A stretch of DNA of 64,000 nucleotides from NCBI GenBank assembly GCA_028274465.1, contig CM051458.1, positions 57,525,253-57,589,252 on the forward strand. Reading direction: 5' to 3'. How positions within the stretch are numbered: the first letter of the stretch is position 1; the number at the start of each line of letters is the position of its first letter. Below are positions 22,422 through 34,236 of the stretch, piece by piece. Position numbers and translations under genes: made by a program. Source of the DNA: Plantago ovata (Eukaryota; Streptophyta; Magnoliopsida; Lamiales; Plantaginaceae). The notes beneath the pieces are model-generated. The model had not been told where the DNA came from. It was given only the letters and a program-made list of their open reading frames with translations, and searched no databases.

Positions 22422-23752
22422 ATGTCAAGTTATGATTCTTCTAGTCTCAACAAAAGAGATGAGTGGGAAGAACAAAATCAAACACTTGATCGCATTATCG
22501 AGGATGTGGTCATGAAAATTCCTACCATGTTACAACCCACAAGCCACAATACTAGAGCTAAGAGGCGTCATATTGTACGAATTCGTAAGGATGGTCATGA
22601 ACAACTGTTGAAAATGTATTTTTCAGTGCAGCCAATCTACCATGAAGATATTTTCCGCCGTAGGTTTCGAATGAGAAAGCACGTCTTCAAGCGTATAATG
22701 AAGGCACTAAGTTCCGATGAATATTTTCAACAGAAGCGTGATGCCACTGGTCGGATAGGTATGTCTTTGATTAAAAAATGTACTTCTGCTATAAGAGTTT
22801 TAGCCTACGGAACATCACCAAATTTGCATGATGAGTGCCGCGAATGAGCGAACAAGTGATAAGAAAATCAGTTATGAAGTTTTCAGAAGGCGTAGTTGCC
22901 AACTTTGGGAATGAATACCTTAGACGTCCAACTAAAGAATACATGGCGCGACTACTATACATTGGTGAAGAACGTGGATTTCTGGGCATGATGGGAAGTA
23001 TTGACTGCATGCACTGGGAATGGAAGAATTGTCCGACTGCTTGGGCAGGACAGTACAAAGGAAGAAGTGGGAAGCCAACGATCATTTTGGAAGCTGTTGC
23101 ATCCGAAGACCTATGGATTTGGCATGTATTTTTTGGATCCCCAGGTACAAAAAATGATATTAATGTACTAAACAAATCACCTATTTTCGATGATATTTTA
23201 GCAGTCCGTGCGCCCAAAGTCAATTACACCATTAACAACCGAGAAAGGAATATGGGGGTATTACCTTACTGATGGCATATATCCAAAATGGGATGTATTT
23301 GTCGCATCTATCAGGTCTTCTATTATCCGTGACCACAAGTTATTCGGTCAACATAAAGAGTTTGTTAGGAAAGATATTGAACAAGCATTTGGTGTTTTAC
23401 AAGCTCGATTCGCATTTATTAAACATCCATGTTTTCTATGGGATCGACATGCCATGGGGAAAATTATGCATGCGTGTATCATCATGCACAATATGATAGT
23501 GGAGGATGAATGAGACACTTATCTAAACTATAGCGACCCCAAAAATTTATGAATGATCGGACTAGACAGGTCAATCAAGAAGAGACTTAAGAAGACTATG
23601 TGGATCCCATTTTCAACTTCTCCACGAAACGAGTTGCAAGTCTAGCCCAGTATATGACTAACAGGGATCAACTTCGTAACAGAGAGGCGCACAAGGAACT
23701 TATGAACGACTTGATTGAGCACATATTGGAGAATTTCAATGAGGACGACTAA
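22422..23752 (+). pseudogene. PIF/Harbinger transposase remnant
   Basis: Start ATG 22422. The N-terminal 140 codons carry the RRRFRMRKHVFKRIM region. The DDE nuclease part follows with GSIDCMHWEWKNCP (first D, near 23000), GTKNDINVL (second D, near 23150) and DIEQAFGVLQARF (E, near 23380). The C-terminal tail is at 23640-23752. Frame changes occur near 22845, between 23208 and 23270, and after 23513, where a stop follows VEDE. Intact plant homologues are about 400-440 residues, so nearly the whole protein is here but broken. I could not define the element's terminal repeats. Confidence 0.9.
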
Positions 23753-24289
23753 ATATATTTTTTTATTTTGTTTTTTCATAATTTTGCATTGCATGTTTCC
23801 GTTGTAATCAATTTACAAAAGTATTGTAGTATTAATTTGTTTTTCTTTGGTCATGGTTGTACTTTATTAATATAATGCTTAATTTGTTATTTCGAAGCAT
23901 TGGATAAATATTCTAAATTAATTTAGTAATTTTATAATAATAAATTATTATATTATAATTATTAAATGATAATAAGAAAGTGAAAAAATAAATAAATTGT
24001 ATTGGTTGGATGGAGGGTGGTCATGGATATATGTGGATTTAGGTGGTGGGTTGGTTGGAGGGTGGATGTGGATGAGAGAGAAATTAATTTTGTTTTTGAA
24101 AATTGGATAGTGGGGTGGGTGGTCATGGATATTTATGGTCTAAGAGACAATGTATTATATAAGAGTTTGTATTTAAATAACACAACCAATCTCATAAGTA
24201 TTCTGGTCCAATCCTTAGACGTAGACAATTTTTGTTCGGTCTTCAAGTCTTCAGAAGAGTAACCCATATCGATTGGTCTGGCCTGGGTT
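23753..24289. other. Sequence after the Harbinger remnant, no gene seen
   Basis: AT-rich sequence, then a GGTTGG/GGAGGGTGG-rich stretch (24003-24130) that repeats GTGGTCATGGATAT twice. It may be the 3' part of the Harbinger element. The 86-codon frame here has no recognisable features. Confidence 0.4.
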
Positions 24290-25395
24290 GATTTTGGATC
24301 GTGCTAAGCCCTAATTCAACTGGGAAGATATGATATTTGTCTTGTGCGAATTCTTTTCTGATCAACAAAGTGGACTTGATCTTGTTTCGTAGGTGGTTGG
24401 TATTCTTCTAGTTAACAACTCTGTACATGATGATCATATAGTTTGGTCATGGACTAAAGATTTTTCCATTAAAAGCACATATAATGTTCTAATCAATAAT
24501 CCTACTTGTAGTCCTGCCTGGCCTTGGAATATAAGCTATGGAGTTTTAAGTTATTTCCTAGGATAAAGTTGTTTGCTTGGCAAATTTTGCATCAATGTCT
24601 GGCTACTGCTGCATGGTTACATCACAATAGTATTATTTCATCACCTATATGTGTCTTATGTGGTCAGGATAGTGAAACATAGGGAGCACAACGTTTTACA
24701 CTGCATTGTCTTTGAACCTTCAAGGACTTGGTGTTGGTCTCGGCAATTATTAGATGTAAAAGCTTGTCATCATGTTTCCTTTACTTCTTCTTAGCTAAGT
24801 TGGGAGCATGTGTCTGTTTTTATAATTTTAGTTTGGTCATATGGGAGGCAAGGGATAGTTGTTTAGACTGGAAACTATTTCATTACATTCACTAAGAATA
24901 CGTGTTCTTAAATTGATTAGGTAAATGGCACTCTAAGCATGCATGGTGTAGTTCCTATGAACACTAAAAGTTGTAAGTGGATGCATGCTTCACCTGGTTA
25001 TATGGTTTTGCATACTCATGGATCTGCTTTAGGTAATCCAGGTAAGGCAGGTATAGGTTGTGTTTTACGCAGCTGTACTGGTCAGTTTCACCGTGCTGCT
25101 TATGGTTTTGTTGGTGTTACAACTAATAACCTAGTAAAGCTCCTTGCAATAAACACAAGACTTATGTTAGCTCTCCAACTTAATGTTACACATTTGGAAA
25201 TTCAAAATGACTCAATGTATGTGTTGTCTATTTTTTCTAGGCCAGCAACATACGCTGGTGGTTCATGCAGTACAGAGGCGCGTGAAACTGTTGCGAGCAG
25301 TGTCAGTGAAGTTTTTGTACCGAGAATGCAACACAGTGGCTGATGTTTTGGCAAAGAATGGATGCTTCAATGTCCAGTTTAAAGTTTGTTTGTAA
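24290..25395 (+). pseudogene. LINE 3' fragment: zf-RVT and RNase H-like parts
   Basis: Around 24410-24500 the translation shows HDDHIVWSWTKDFSIKSTY, and around 24560-24720 a Cys/His segment (CVLCGQDSE), both typical of the zinc-binding region at the end of plant non-LTR retrotransposon RT. From 24960 to 25395 follows an RNase H-like (RVT_3) domain with GSALGNPGKAGIGCVLR, an acidic NDS and a final RECNTVADVLAKNG. Several frame changes separate the parts. It is a separate copy from the LINE at 21378-22290, on the opposite strand. Confidence 0.82.
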
Positions 25396-25604
25396 TTGAT
25401 GGGGTAATTTGCAGTTTTGGTCCCCTATCTCATGGTCCTCTGCGTTCTCTGTCCGAATTAGCACGCTCTTTGCGAATCCAGTCCACTATAATAGTTCGGA
25501 GGGTCCAGTTGTCGTCCAGTACGCCGTATAGCATATAAAACGCCTCCCAGCTCATCAAATACAGATCCAAATACAGAGAAAACAAGCTTTGTTTAATCCT
25601 ATGT

Positions 25605-25875
25605 CAAGCTCTGTAAAATAGAGCTTAAAGAGCTCCGTAAAATAGAGCTTTAAAAGCTCTGTAAACGTAGCTCTATACAGAGCTTAAAGAGATCCGTAAA
25701 ACAGAGCTTTAAAAGCTTTGTAAACATAGCTCAATAAGCTCTATACAGAGCTTAAAGAGCTCCGTAAAACAGAGCTTAAAAAGCTCTTTAAACAGAGCTC
25801 AATAAGCTATGTACAGAGCACATAGAGCTCCGCAAAACAGAGCTTAAAAAGCTCTGTAAACAGAGCTCAATGTAT
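25605..25875. repeat. About 68-bp minisatellite rich in AGAGCT/AGCTCT, four units
   Basis: Four consecutive units start near 25610, 25678, 25747 and 25815. Each contains AGAGCTTAAAGAGCTCCGTA-like and AGCTCTGTAAACAGAGCT-like segments. The last unit is the most diverged. Self-complementary AGCT motifs fill each unit. Confidence 0.85.
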
Positions 25876-26265
25876 TACAGAGAATTTGGAGAAGAAGTGG
25901 AATTGCATTTGGGGCTAGGGTTAGGATTCTTCTTTTAATTGGGGGAATTTAAGTTTGGGAGGAAATTTTACCCCAATCGATTACTAAAGAAAAGAACCAC
26001 TTTATTAGTACAAGACAACACTTCTCCTCTTACACCCATTTGATGTTCCTTTGCTCTAGTAATACCCCCTGCTAACTTCCTCACAATTGTCACAAGTAAC
26101 AAACTTCCTATTATTCTTGTCCACCAAACTATTCGACAACCAACCAATATCAACACCCTTTCCGGTAGGTTATAATGAGAGAATACGGCTGCCCCCCAAA
26201 AAATTAGGTTATAATGGGGGAAAAATCACATTTTTCCCCCAAAAAATAAAAATATTAACAATCTA
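25876..26265. other. Intergenic sequence, nothing recognised
   Basis: No coding region or repeat that I can name. Short open frames on both strands lack domain features. Confidence 0.4.
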
Positions 26266-26329
26266 CATGAAGCGGCTGGAGCGGCGCTCCAAGTCACGGA
26301 GCGGGGCGGCCGCTCCAGGCCGCTTCATG
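26266..26329. repeat. GC-rich foldback
   Basis: Arms 26266-26285 and 26309-26329 (CATGAAGCGGC.TGGAGCGGC and its complement) differ by one bulged base. More GGAGCG motifs and a C14 run (26362-26376) follow. The block stands out from AT-rich surroundings. Confidence 0.8.
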
Positions 26330-26460
26330 AGGGTCCCCCCGCTCCGTACCGTTTGGCGCAGGGAACCCCCCCCCCCCGGTCGCGGAGCACCGTGATCCCG
26401 GACGCTCCAGGCGCTATTAATAAGCCTGCGCTTTAATACGTCGTCTCTGTTTGCCATGTA

Positions 26461-26929
26461 AGTCTACAAATTGCCAAGAGGACAAAAAGCGCGGGTCAAA
26501 TTCACCTTAATTCGTATACGTATAAAAATAGATGACCGTATATGTTTTGTAGAGGATTAAAGACGCAGAGGAGCAAGACATAGTGGACCAGTTTGGTTGT
26601 GTGGTGTTGTAAATAGGGATGTGTATGTTGTAGTTTCCTGGGTCATTAGTTCGGTTAACAACACTCTTGTAACATTTTCCCACTAGTTCATAAAAGGCTA
26701 TTTAAAAATAAAATAAAAAAGAAAAAAAAGTAAGTGGACTTGGCCCTAATCCATGAAATCCAGATTATAATGGTGCTCGAGAAGATGGGACATTTCTTCA
26801 AGACATACAATTAGTAGCATTTTCAAAAATACTTCCCGGGCCACAAAATTTTCAATTCGAATTGTTGAATCTTTAAGAGCTAGTTTGATCCATGAATATA
26901 AATTAATACAATTTCTTATTTCTTATTTA
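26461..26929. other. Intergenic AT-rich sequence, nothing recognised
   Basis: No frame with domain features. It contains ATAAATTAAT near 26901, which also follows the proposed right end of the Mutator-like unit at about 59490; this may be chance. Confidence 0.35.
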
Positions 26930-27110
26930 AGACCTACTTAGTCTATGAGACCATGAGACCACCTAATATGGATCAATCCAATTCTAATCCATCTAGTTTA
27001 ATAAAATCTCGCGGGTCATGGTTCGAACCGGATTAACGCTATCGGATTAGTAAAACGGGTTATGTATAAATAGGAGAATTCGTCCGCTTGTTTTCATTTC
27101 CCCTCATCGT
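26930..27110 (+). repeat. Putative left terminal inverted repeat of a Mutator-like element
   Basis: Four short blocks (TGAGACC, GGATCAATCCA, CGGGTCAT, AAACGGGTTAT) occur in the same order in the reverse complement of 59290-59480. Long imperfect terminal repeats carrying the promoter are typical of Mutator-like elements. The match is weak between blocks, so this is a hypothesis. Confidence 0.4.
27065..27073 (+). promoter_or_regulatory. TATA box of the unit starting near 27098
   Basis: TATAAATAG lies about 30 bp upstream of a leader-like sequence rich in AGAGAGAAAG and is followed by a spliceable first exon. Confidence 0.6.
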
Positions 27111-27249
27111 CAAATTAGAGAAGTTAGAGAGAGAAAGTCGTCTGCCATGTGAATTGAAGCTCCGCTGCCTGAATTGAAGCTTGAATCGTCGTCTCTGCCG
27201 TCTGAATTTCATTCGCCGGCATCTCGATTGTCTTCTTCAGCTGTTGAAG
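27098..27249 (+). other. Putative noncoding first exon
   Basis: Leader-like sequence ending GTTGAAG|GTGAGT, a good splice donor. The only ATG is closed at once by TGA, so the exon is probably 5' UTR. The intron continues to the acceptor TTTTTTGCAG before 37788 and holds element C and the first assembly gap. Exon limits are inferred from splice consensus only. Confidence 0.5.
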
Positions 27250-27548
27250 GTGAGTTTTGATTAGTTTATGTTGTTTTTCAAGCATTTTCTTAACCCTAAT
27301 CTACAATTTTTTCATATATTTCTTCACTTTCGCTAGGTTTTCTTCTTCTTTTCTCATTTCAGATGTTAGATTCATTTCAAAACCCTAACTATACATTTTC
27401 TCTTTTTTCGCTACTTTTTTGTAGTTCATTTATACTAGTTGAAGCTTATTTAGCTTGATTTCGTTCGATTATTGAACCCTAACTACTGTAAATGCTTCGA
27501 TCTCTTCATTTCTGTTTGTTTTTTTTTTTTTTTTGTCTCTGTGTGTTT

Positions 27549-28872
27549 TGATGAATGTGTATTTTACACTTTCATTTGATTCTTTTTCACCTATTTTAGC
27601 TATCCTCTATGTTAATTTAGCTATATTTTAGTGCATTTTATTAGAATAGTGTCACGTTTCCCTTTAGATTTTATTTTACAGGTTTTGGTTGAAAATCGAG
27701 GATTTCCGAGCAATTATATTGAAGTCGTCAAGGAATTGGTGTTCCAGAAGCCTATTTGGAGTATCTGAAGGTTTCCGAATAGGATTTGGAGTCTAGGGGT
27801 CAAATCTGAAGGTTAGAAGGCCACTAGAAGACAGAAACCGAGTCCGAAAAGGGGAAGAAATCTAAAAACGCGTCGAAAACGCAGAATTCCGCGAGATTTT
27901 CTCTGGGGCGAACCGCCCCTTCGCCCAGACGTGGGGCGAACCGCCCCACACCGGGAGAACCGCCCGGTGTGTGGGCGAACCGCCCCACACTATTTCGAGG
28001 CCTATATATAGTTGCTCAGATTTTCTCCGAAATTCATACTTTTCTAGACCTACTTTCTCACATTTCTCTGTAGTTTTAGGTAGGAACTTCCCAGAGCCTG
28101 TTCTGGGGGTTCGTAGCTTAGGGGACTCTTTTTCATAGTAGTTTGGAGCTCGTAGGATCGCAATTCTTCGGAGATTGACAACCTTCGGTAACATTGTATC
28201 TTACAGTTTATTCTACTTATTTTTTTATATCTTTCAACATGTTTTCTTCTATGATTTCTGTTGATTGCATGCCTATTATGAGTAGCTAAACTTATCATTG
28301 GTGGTAGTATGTGAATTCTTAGCGAAGGGAAGATAATCATGCTAATGGCTATATCGCGCATTATACTCCGTGTTATTGCTTTATTTCGTTGATCAGGCTC
28401 AGCCTAAATTCTCGTATGTTGTATTAATTATTATGCACAATTGGACCCTCGTCGACCTATACGCGAGTTTATCTTCGTAGTGTTGAATAATTACGGAACA
28501 CAATTGGACAATAGTGATTGACTTGTCAGTACCTTTATCTTCGTAGTGCTTAATAATTGCAACAGGACATTAGATTGATCAAAGATCTCCATGCAAGACC
28601 GAGGAATTTACGCATGATTATTGACCCTTTATGCTTTGAAGGATCATATTACCATCAATCTCCATTATCTGTTAGAAAAACCCTTCGCTATTACGTCTGC
28701 TGTTTTATATTCTCTAGTTAAATAGATAAAGCTAGTTATAGTCCTGAGAGAACGACACTCGAGTCATTCTACTGCTACACTACGGTTTTCGTTGTAGTTG
28801 TGGATTGCTTTTGGCTAAATAACAAATTTATTTGATTCGTCTCGTTGGAACACGACACCAGCACGTTCATCA
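27549..28872 (+). mobile_element. 5' LTR of element C
   Basis: 1324 bp from TGATGAATG to CGTTCATCA. It contains the GC palindrome cluster at 27897-27992 and a TATATATAG box at 28003-28011. It is about 150 bp longer than the 3' LTR, which has lost the palindrome segment. Confidence 0.95.
27897..27992. repeat. GC palindrome cluster upstream of the TATA box in the 5' LTR of C
   Basis: Alternating GGGGCGAACCGCCCC-type palindromes end about 11 bp before the TATA box at 28003. The equivalent place in the 3' LTR is a deletion. Confidence 0.88.
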
Positions 28873-28875
28873 AAT

Positions 28876-28894
28876 TGGCGCCGTTGCCGGGGAC
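28876..28894 (+). promoter_or_regulatory. Primer-binding site of element C (tRNA-Asp type)
   Basis: TGGCGCCGTTGCCGGGGAC starts three bases after the LTR and matches the primer site of element F. Confidence 0.9.
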
Positions 28895-29033
28895 TATACT
28901 CCTTTTTTCTGTTTAATATTTACAGCTTTAGATTCCTAATTCTATTAGTTTTAGTTTTCCTTTTTAATTTCTCTCTGATACTGCTTTCCTAGTTTGTTTC
29001 TAATTACTTTACCTAGTCTGTCACAGATTGTGT

Positions 29034-31146
29034 ATGCCGCATACACGTTCTGCAGGAATACCGCTTGCTGATTCAATTGCTGAGATCGATAGAGTCTACC
29101 AAGGCGCGCACTAGAGGAAATAGAGGATACCGATTTCTCTAAATCCCTACACATTCTTTTCAAGGAAATCGATGGAATGGCAGAAGCTAGACCACTCAAA
29201 GCATGGGTTCAACCCACCAAGGATCGTATGAGGGGACCGGCGATTGTTCTTTCGTCTGCAACCCGATATCTGGAAATCAAGAACCACGCATTCCAACAAA
29301 TTCCGAGGTTCTATGGCTTATCAAGGGAAGATGTGATGGGGTACTTGCACGATATCGATGATTTCGTCAACCAACTCCCACGACCCGGAGCTGAAATAAC
29401 AACGGATGAGTTGAGGATGAAGGTTTTTGCTATGGGACTTGGCGACAGAGCCAAGTCATGGTTGAGTTCTCTACCAGCAGGCTCGCTGGACACTTGGGAG
29501 AAGGTTTTTTCAGCTTTCATGGAGAAATACTTCCCTCACACCTTGACTACCGCGCTAAAGGCGCAGATCACTGGATTCAAGCAGGACTATGATGAGACCA
29601 TCTACACCGCGTTCGAGAGGTTCCAAGATCTCACGAACAAGTGCCCTCACCATGGTTTTGAGCTTTCTGACCTAGTCCAACACTTCTACAATGGACTAAC
29701 CTTCGAGAACCAACAAGTGGTGGATTTCCAATGCCGAGGTAATATTTGGGAGGAAACCGCAGAAGCCGTCTGGGCAGTTTTCGAAAGGCTTGCTAAGGAC
29801 CCAAGAGCAATGGTTAGGAGACGTGGACCTGAAGCTCCACCGACTCAAGAAGCCCAATGTATAGGGGGAATGGGGATCAATTCGAGTGCTTTACCAACGA
29901 ATTGAAGCAAGTCCTTAAGAGCGCCACCGGAACAACTGTTTCGAACGAAGTATGTCGAATTTGCAAGAACTATGGGCATGGGGCTCATATGTGTAGATCG
30001 GAGCTGGCGTATGATGATGGCAACTGGGCTCGAGGAGGCGAAGAAGAAGCCTTTGCTACAGAGTTTGGTACTCAAGAAGTTAGCTACGGACAAGACGGTA
30101 GGAATCCTCGAGGTGGATTTTTGAGAAGAGGATTCCGAAACAGTCAAGGATATGCGCCGGCTAACCAAACTTATGGCCCTAACCAAGACCGTAGTAGGCT
30201 AAACTATGGTAATGACCACTGCGAAAACCCCTCTCCAAAAGAGCCACCGAAGTCGAAGTCGGCTCAACTGATGGAGAACTTGCAAAAGATGGTTGATCAC
30301 ACCCAAAGTTTTCTCAAACGTTATGAAGAAGATTCTGAGAAGAGTAGGGCAAGGCTTGATAGGTTGGAAGAGAGCACCAGGCTTGCCCATCAAAAGATGC
30401 AAGAGTTGATCGACCGAGGAGCAAGTAGGGAGCAAGGCAAGCTGCCTAGCAACACTGAGCAGTCGATGTCCATTACCTTGGTGGGTGATCTACCTGTTGA
30501 AATCACCATCAAGAAGGTTTCTAAGTGCGAGAGTTGCAAGAGGGAAATACCCCCACAAGCCGAAGAAGAAGAGAAGGACCTTGGTACTAACAAGAGTGAA
30601 GAGGAGCAAGAGGATCCCGAGCCACTCCCTCAAAGTTTCGATGTTAAGGTCGGGATTGGGGAACTTGAAGATGTCCGAGCCACACTAGACACAGCATCCT
30701 ACTCTAATGTGCTCCCTTTGAATGTTTTCGAGAAGAGTAACCTTGGAGAACTAATTATGCATAAAGCTATTGTGCAACTGGCGGATGGATCCCTTGTGAA
30801 ACCCGATGGCGTTGTTAAGAATGTATTAGTCAAGATTGGTGAAGCTTCTGTTTACACCGATTTTGTAATTATGCCGGCGTCAGCACCTGGAACGGGGGAT
30901 GTCATACTCTTAGGACGAACATTCTTGACTAAACTACGCTCCGTGATGGACATCTACCAAAGAACTTGCACTATTGAAGTAGATGGCAAGCAACATGTGT
31001 TGCACGCCATATCTGATCCACCTGATACTTCTAACACTATTAATTACAGTGGTCTTAATGTCTATGTTCATTCTTATTCGCAGGATCGAGGCATGGGAAG
31101 GAGATCCGTGAAGGGGAAGTCTAGTACCCTCAAAAAGAAAAGCTAG
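29034..31146 (+). pseudogene. Element C gag with protease-like domain
   Basis: The likely start is ATG 29034 (MPHTRSAGIPLADSIAEID); a frame change near 29110 leads into the main frame. Gag core motifs (FYGLSREDVMGYL, LGDRAKSWLSSLP, FMEKYFPHT) lie at 29300-29540. A one-base loss near 29855, relative to element D, moves to a second frame. This frame has a CCHC knuckle (CRICKNYGHGAHMC, near 29958), an acidic linker and a retropepsin-like domain (LDTAS near 30685; VILLGRTFL near 30905). The catalytic DTG is DTA here, while element D keeps DTG. The gag-protease reading stops at 31144-31146 with no RT behind it. Confidence 0.92.
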
Positions 31147-31184
31147 GCGAACACAGGAGTCGAGTCAGAGACTTTAAACAATGG

Positions 31185-31212
31185 TGCTATCCGGGAGGCA
31201 ACCCGGGGTTTT
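31185..31212 (+). promoter_or_regulatory. Post-gag hairpin, element C
   Basis: CCGGG AGGCAA CCCGG follows the gag stop by about 45 bp. Loop and position are shared with element F, but the stem bases differ in a pairing-preserving way. Confidence 0.65.
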
Positions 31213-31407
31213 TATCGCTTTCTTTACCGCTTTATTGCATGCATTCATACTTGAACAATTTAATTTTTATATGTGAATTTGTTCGTTTCTGTGTCGTATG
31301 TGCTTATGTTGTGTTCGAGTGCGATTTTTCGAGTGATTTTTTGAGGAAAATGGTTTTCGGGGACTAAAAACCGCATTTTAATTCGAAATGATCGTCTCCC
31401 CACATAA

Positions 31408-31550
31408 CGAGGTGGCGGGCGAATCGCCCCCCATGAGGGGCGAATTGCCCCACGTCCAGAGCGCGCGCGCGCGCTCTGGACGTGCGGGGCGATTCGCCAC
31501 GCACGGGGCGGTTCGCCCCAGGCGTGGGGCGAATCGCCCCACGGCCTGCA
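31408..31550. repeat. GC palindrome cluster, internal copy of element C
   Basis: GGCGAATCGCCCC-type units with a central GAGCGCGCGCGCGCGCTC palindrome. It stands between gag and the leader of ORF2, as the cluster at 3413-3615 stands after the integrase of element A. Confidence 0.85.
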
Positions 31551-32317
31551 GAGAGGAAAAAACGGGGTTCTCCCCCATTTTTCCTCATTTCACTTCTTCT
31601 TCATCTCTTAAACTCAAAAAAATCCTCCATTTTCACAAAACCTTCAAATCTTCATAACTTCTTCATCCTTCCATCAATTTGTGTGTTCTTTAGCTTCAAT
31701 CGAAGCCCGTTACGTGCATCTTTCTTTTCATCCGAACAAATCTCTTCCTAGATCATTCAAACTCCGGATTTGAGGTATTATCACATGAACCCTAATTTTT
31801 CAAATTTGGGGGTTTTTTGATTTATGCTTCAATTAAGCTTGTATGATGTATGGGTTGATGTTTTATGTGATTAGATTCGTTATTCATTATCAATTGCATG
31901 TTCAATTAGGCTTGGTTTGTTGATTTGAGATTTTTGCTATTAGATGATATATCTTGTTAGGAAATGTATCTCTTACTATCATTCCATGCTTAAACATGTG
32001 TTTGTTGATATGATAATGATGGATGTATTGGTAGAATTCATGATTTATGGAGTTGAGGATTTATGTTGGATTTTTTGATTATTATGGTATGGATTGAACC
32101 TTGTGATTCAAGGCATTTGTTGTTTAGCAAGAGCATAATGTGATATGTTATTGTAGTAGTTACATTGATATGTTGCGTAATGAAATAGCTAGACTAGACT
32201 TTGTGTTTTTGAGGAGTTGGATTTTTGAAGATATTGCTCGTTTGTTCGCTCGTATAATTACATATGCATAGGTCTGTTTTGCATCGTACAAGATACTAAT
32301 TGCTGTTTGTAGGAATC
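31551..32317 (+). promoter_or_regulatory. Leader-like region with putative intron upstream of ORF2
   Basis: A CT-rich, 5'-UTR-like stretch (31570-31770) is followed by GAG|GTATTA near 31772, a T-rich sequence of about 540 bp and TTTGTAG at 32306-32312, six bases before ATG 32318. This suggests ORF2 is expressed from its own spliced transcript. No separate TATA box is clear. Confidence 0.45.
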
Positions 32318-33622
32318 ATGGCACCGAGATCGAGGAGAGCCGACTCGAGCAGAAAAGGGAAGGGAGTAGCATCAAGCTCCCAACCATCTCACCATATGTT
32401 CGAGTTGTCTGTAGCTGCGATAGAGGTGCGTCAAAGGCTAGAAGCGGAGCTGGTCGACGGGGGGAGATCAATCATCCCTGACAGGAGGATTGATATTCCA
32501 GAGTCAGCAGTTGATAAAGCGGGGTATAGGACGCTATCACGATTGGGGTCACAAAGGAATTGGGTATGGTACAGTTCCAACAGGTTCAAGGGGTACGACG
32601 AGAGTCTCCTCCAAGAGTTCTACACTGGATACACAGATCTCGAGGAGAAGAATGGGGTACTAGTCCGAGGCCTGATAATACCGTGGACACCTGAGCACAT
32701 TTCTTCATTCATCCATTTGGGGCACCAGGAATTCACAGGGAGCGACAATGCCTACCTGTATTCGAGGACCTCTAGGGGGATCGGAAGACATATCACAGAC
32801 GTGATCTGCAACAGGGAGTACCGATATCCAGAAATCGGGGGAGAACCTACACGGATCAGTCAGAGCGACCTTAGCATTGAAGCTAAGGTGATGATGAAAT
32901 TTTGCATCTCCAACTTGATCCCTAGGAAGAATGACTCATGGATTCAGCCCTACTACGCCGAGCTCCTCTACTGCCTGATAGACAGACATCAGATCGACAT
33001 AGGGCACATTATGTATGAGGAGTACGAGCGCCACTGGGAAAAGAAGAGGAAGCCTTTCATCTTCCCAAGCTTCATCACAGCCTACTGCAAATATCATGGG
33101 GTCGATGATATTGAGGAGGGAGATTGCGAGGTCGCTGCCCTTTCACCCTCGACCATTGAGGTGCAGCTGACTAGGTATCAGTTGAAGAACCCCACGGCTG
33201 CCGCTGCTGATGTAGGAGCACCTTTCCAGCCGAGTGATTCCGATCGTGAGGATGCTATGGAGGCCGATGTTGGCCGAGCCCCTATCCCAGATATCCCGTT
33301 TGTCCATAGAGCACCGCATGCTCCGCCTCGAGCACCACAGGGGTCTAGAGGATTTGACTTCTCTGAATTTCGTACCTACCTCGACGGCCGTTTCGACAGA
33401 ATTGATGCCAACAACGCGGCCATGCGACAGGACCTCGACAGGCACATTGTCCAGCACAACCGCGATTGGGAGATATTCGAGGAGCATCGCCGAGAGGATA
33501 GGCAGCAAATGTGGGAGCAGCAACAGCTCATCTAGCAGCAACAGAAGGCTCTACGTCAGTCCAATGAGCTCATGTCCGACATGTGGAGGGATTTTTATGG
33601 GGATTACCATCCCGATGATTAA
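32318..33622 (+). pseudogene. ORF2 of element C, plant-transposon-protein type
   Basis: ATG 32318 (MAPRSRRADSSRKGKG) was chosen because it follows a splice acceptor; an in-frame ATG at 32300 would lie in the intron. The basic N-terminus is followed by a globular region of about 230 residues (VRGLIIPWTPEHISSFIHLG; DSWIQPYYAELLYCLID). This resembles the putative plant transposon protein domain seen in Athila-type elements. A proline-rich linker and a glutamine- and charge-rich C-terminal helix (EHRREDRQQMWEQQQ) follow. TAG at 33533-33535 interrupts a frame that otherwise continues 28 codons to TAA 33620-33622. It lies where Athila elements carry their env-like ORF. I see no signal peptide or membrane segment, and its function is unknown. 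Confidence 0.75.
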
Positions 33623-34236
33623 TCCTTTCACATGACCACTCTCAGCCAACCGGGGCCAAACCGTTCGGTAACATCTAGTATCACTTCTTATTACTCATTC
33701 TCTTTTGCTAGGAGCTAGCTTAAGAATCGTAAGGGGGATGGGATGTGAACCGTGATGTTAAGTATTGTTTGGCTTTGTGTTGATTAGTATCTTGTTCTTT
33801 GTTTGCATTTGCATTTGCACGTTTACTGCTTTCTTAGATTTTTTAGGTTGCATTCACTACATTCATCCTAGGATAGTCTTGCATGTTTTATATGGAGTTT
33901 ATTGCCGAATTTTTTGAACTTTTGTATTGGGTAGATCAACCAACTATGCCATTAATCGTATGCTTCATCTCTATGAATTTGTTTGAGGTTTTTCTCGCTT
34001 GGCTTGTCACATTTATGTATTACACTTAGTTAAGCTTGGTAGTCTCGACATCACTTAGTGGTGTTTTCTCTACTGCGGTTCACGAAGGCCTTTATAATAG
34101 GATGATGCATGTTAGGGTCTTATGGTTGTTTTCCCGAGTAATTATGTACCTAAGAGGCAACAAGTCTTCACCATGCTTTGAGATTGCTAAATGCCTAGGA
34201 AGGAGGTAGTGTGAGGTTGTGTGATCTTTTGTTTAT

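Noticed and set aside
25605..25875. CRISPR-like spaced repeats
   Set aside because: The window is plant nuclear DNA; the units are head-to-tail with no unique spacers.
31364..31751. Several arginine/alanine-rich frames over the internal palindromes of element C
   Set aside because: The open frames are a by-product of GC-rich repeats on both strands.
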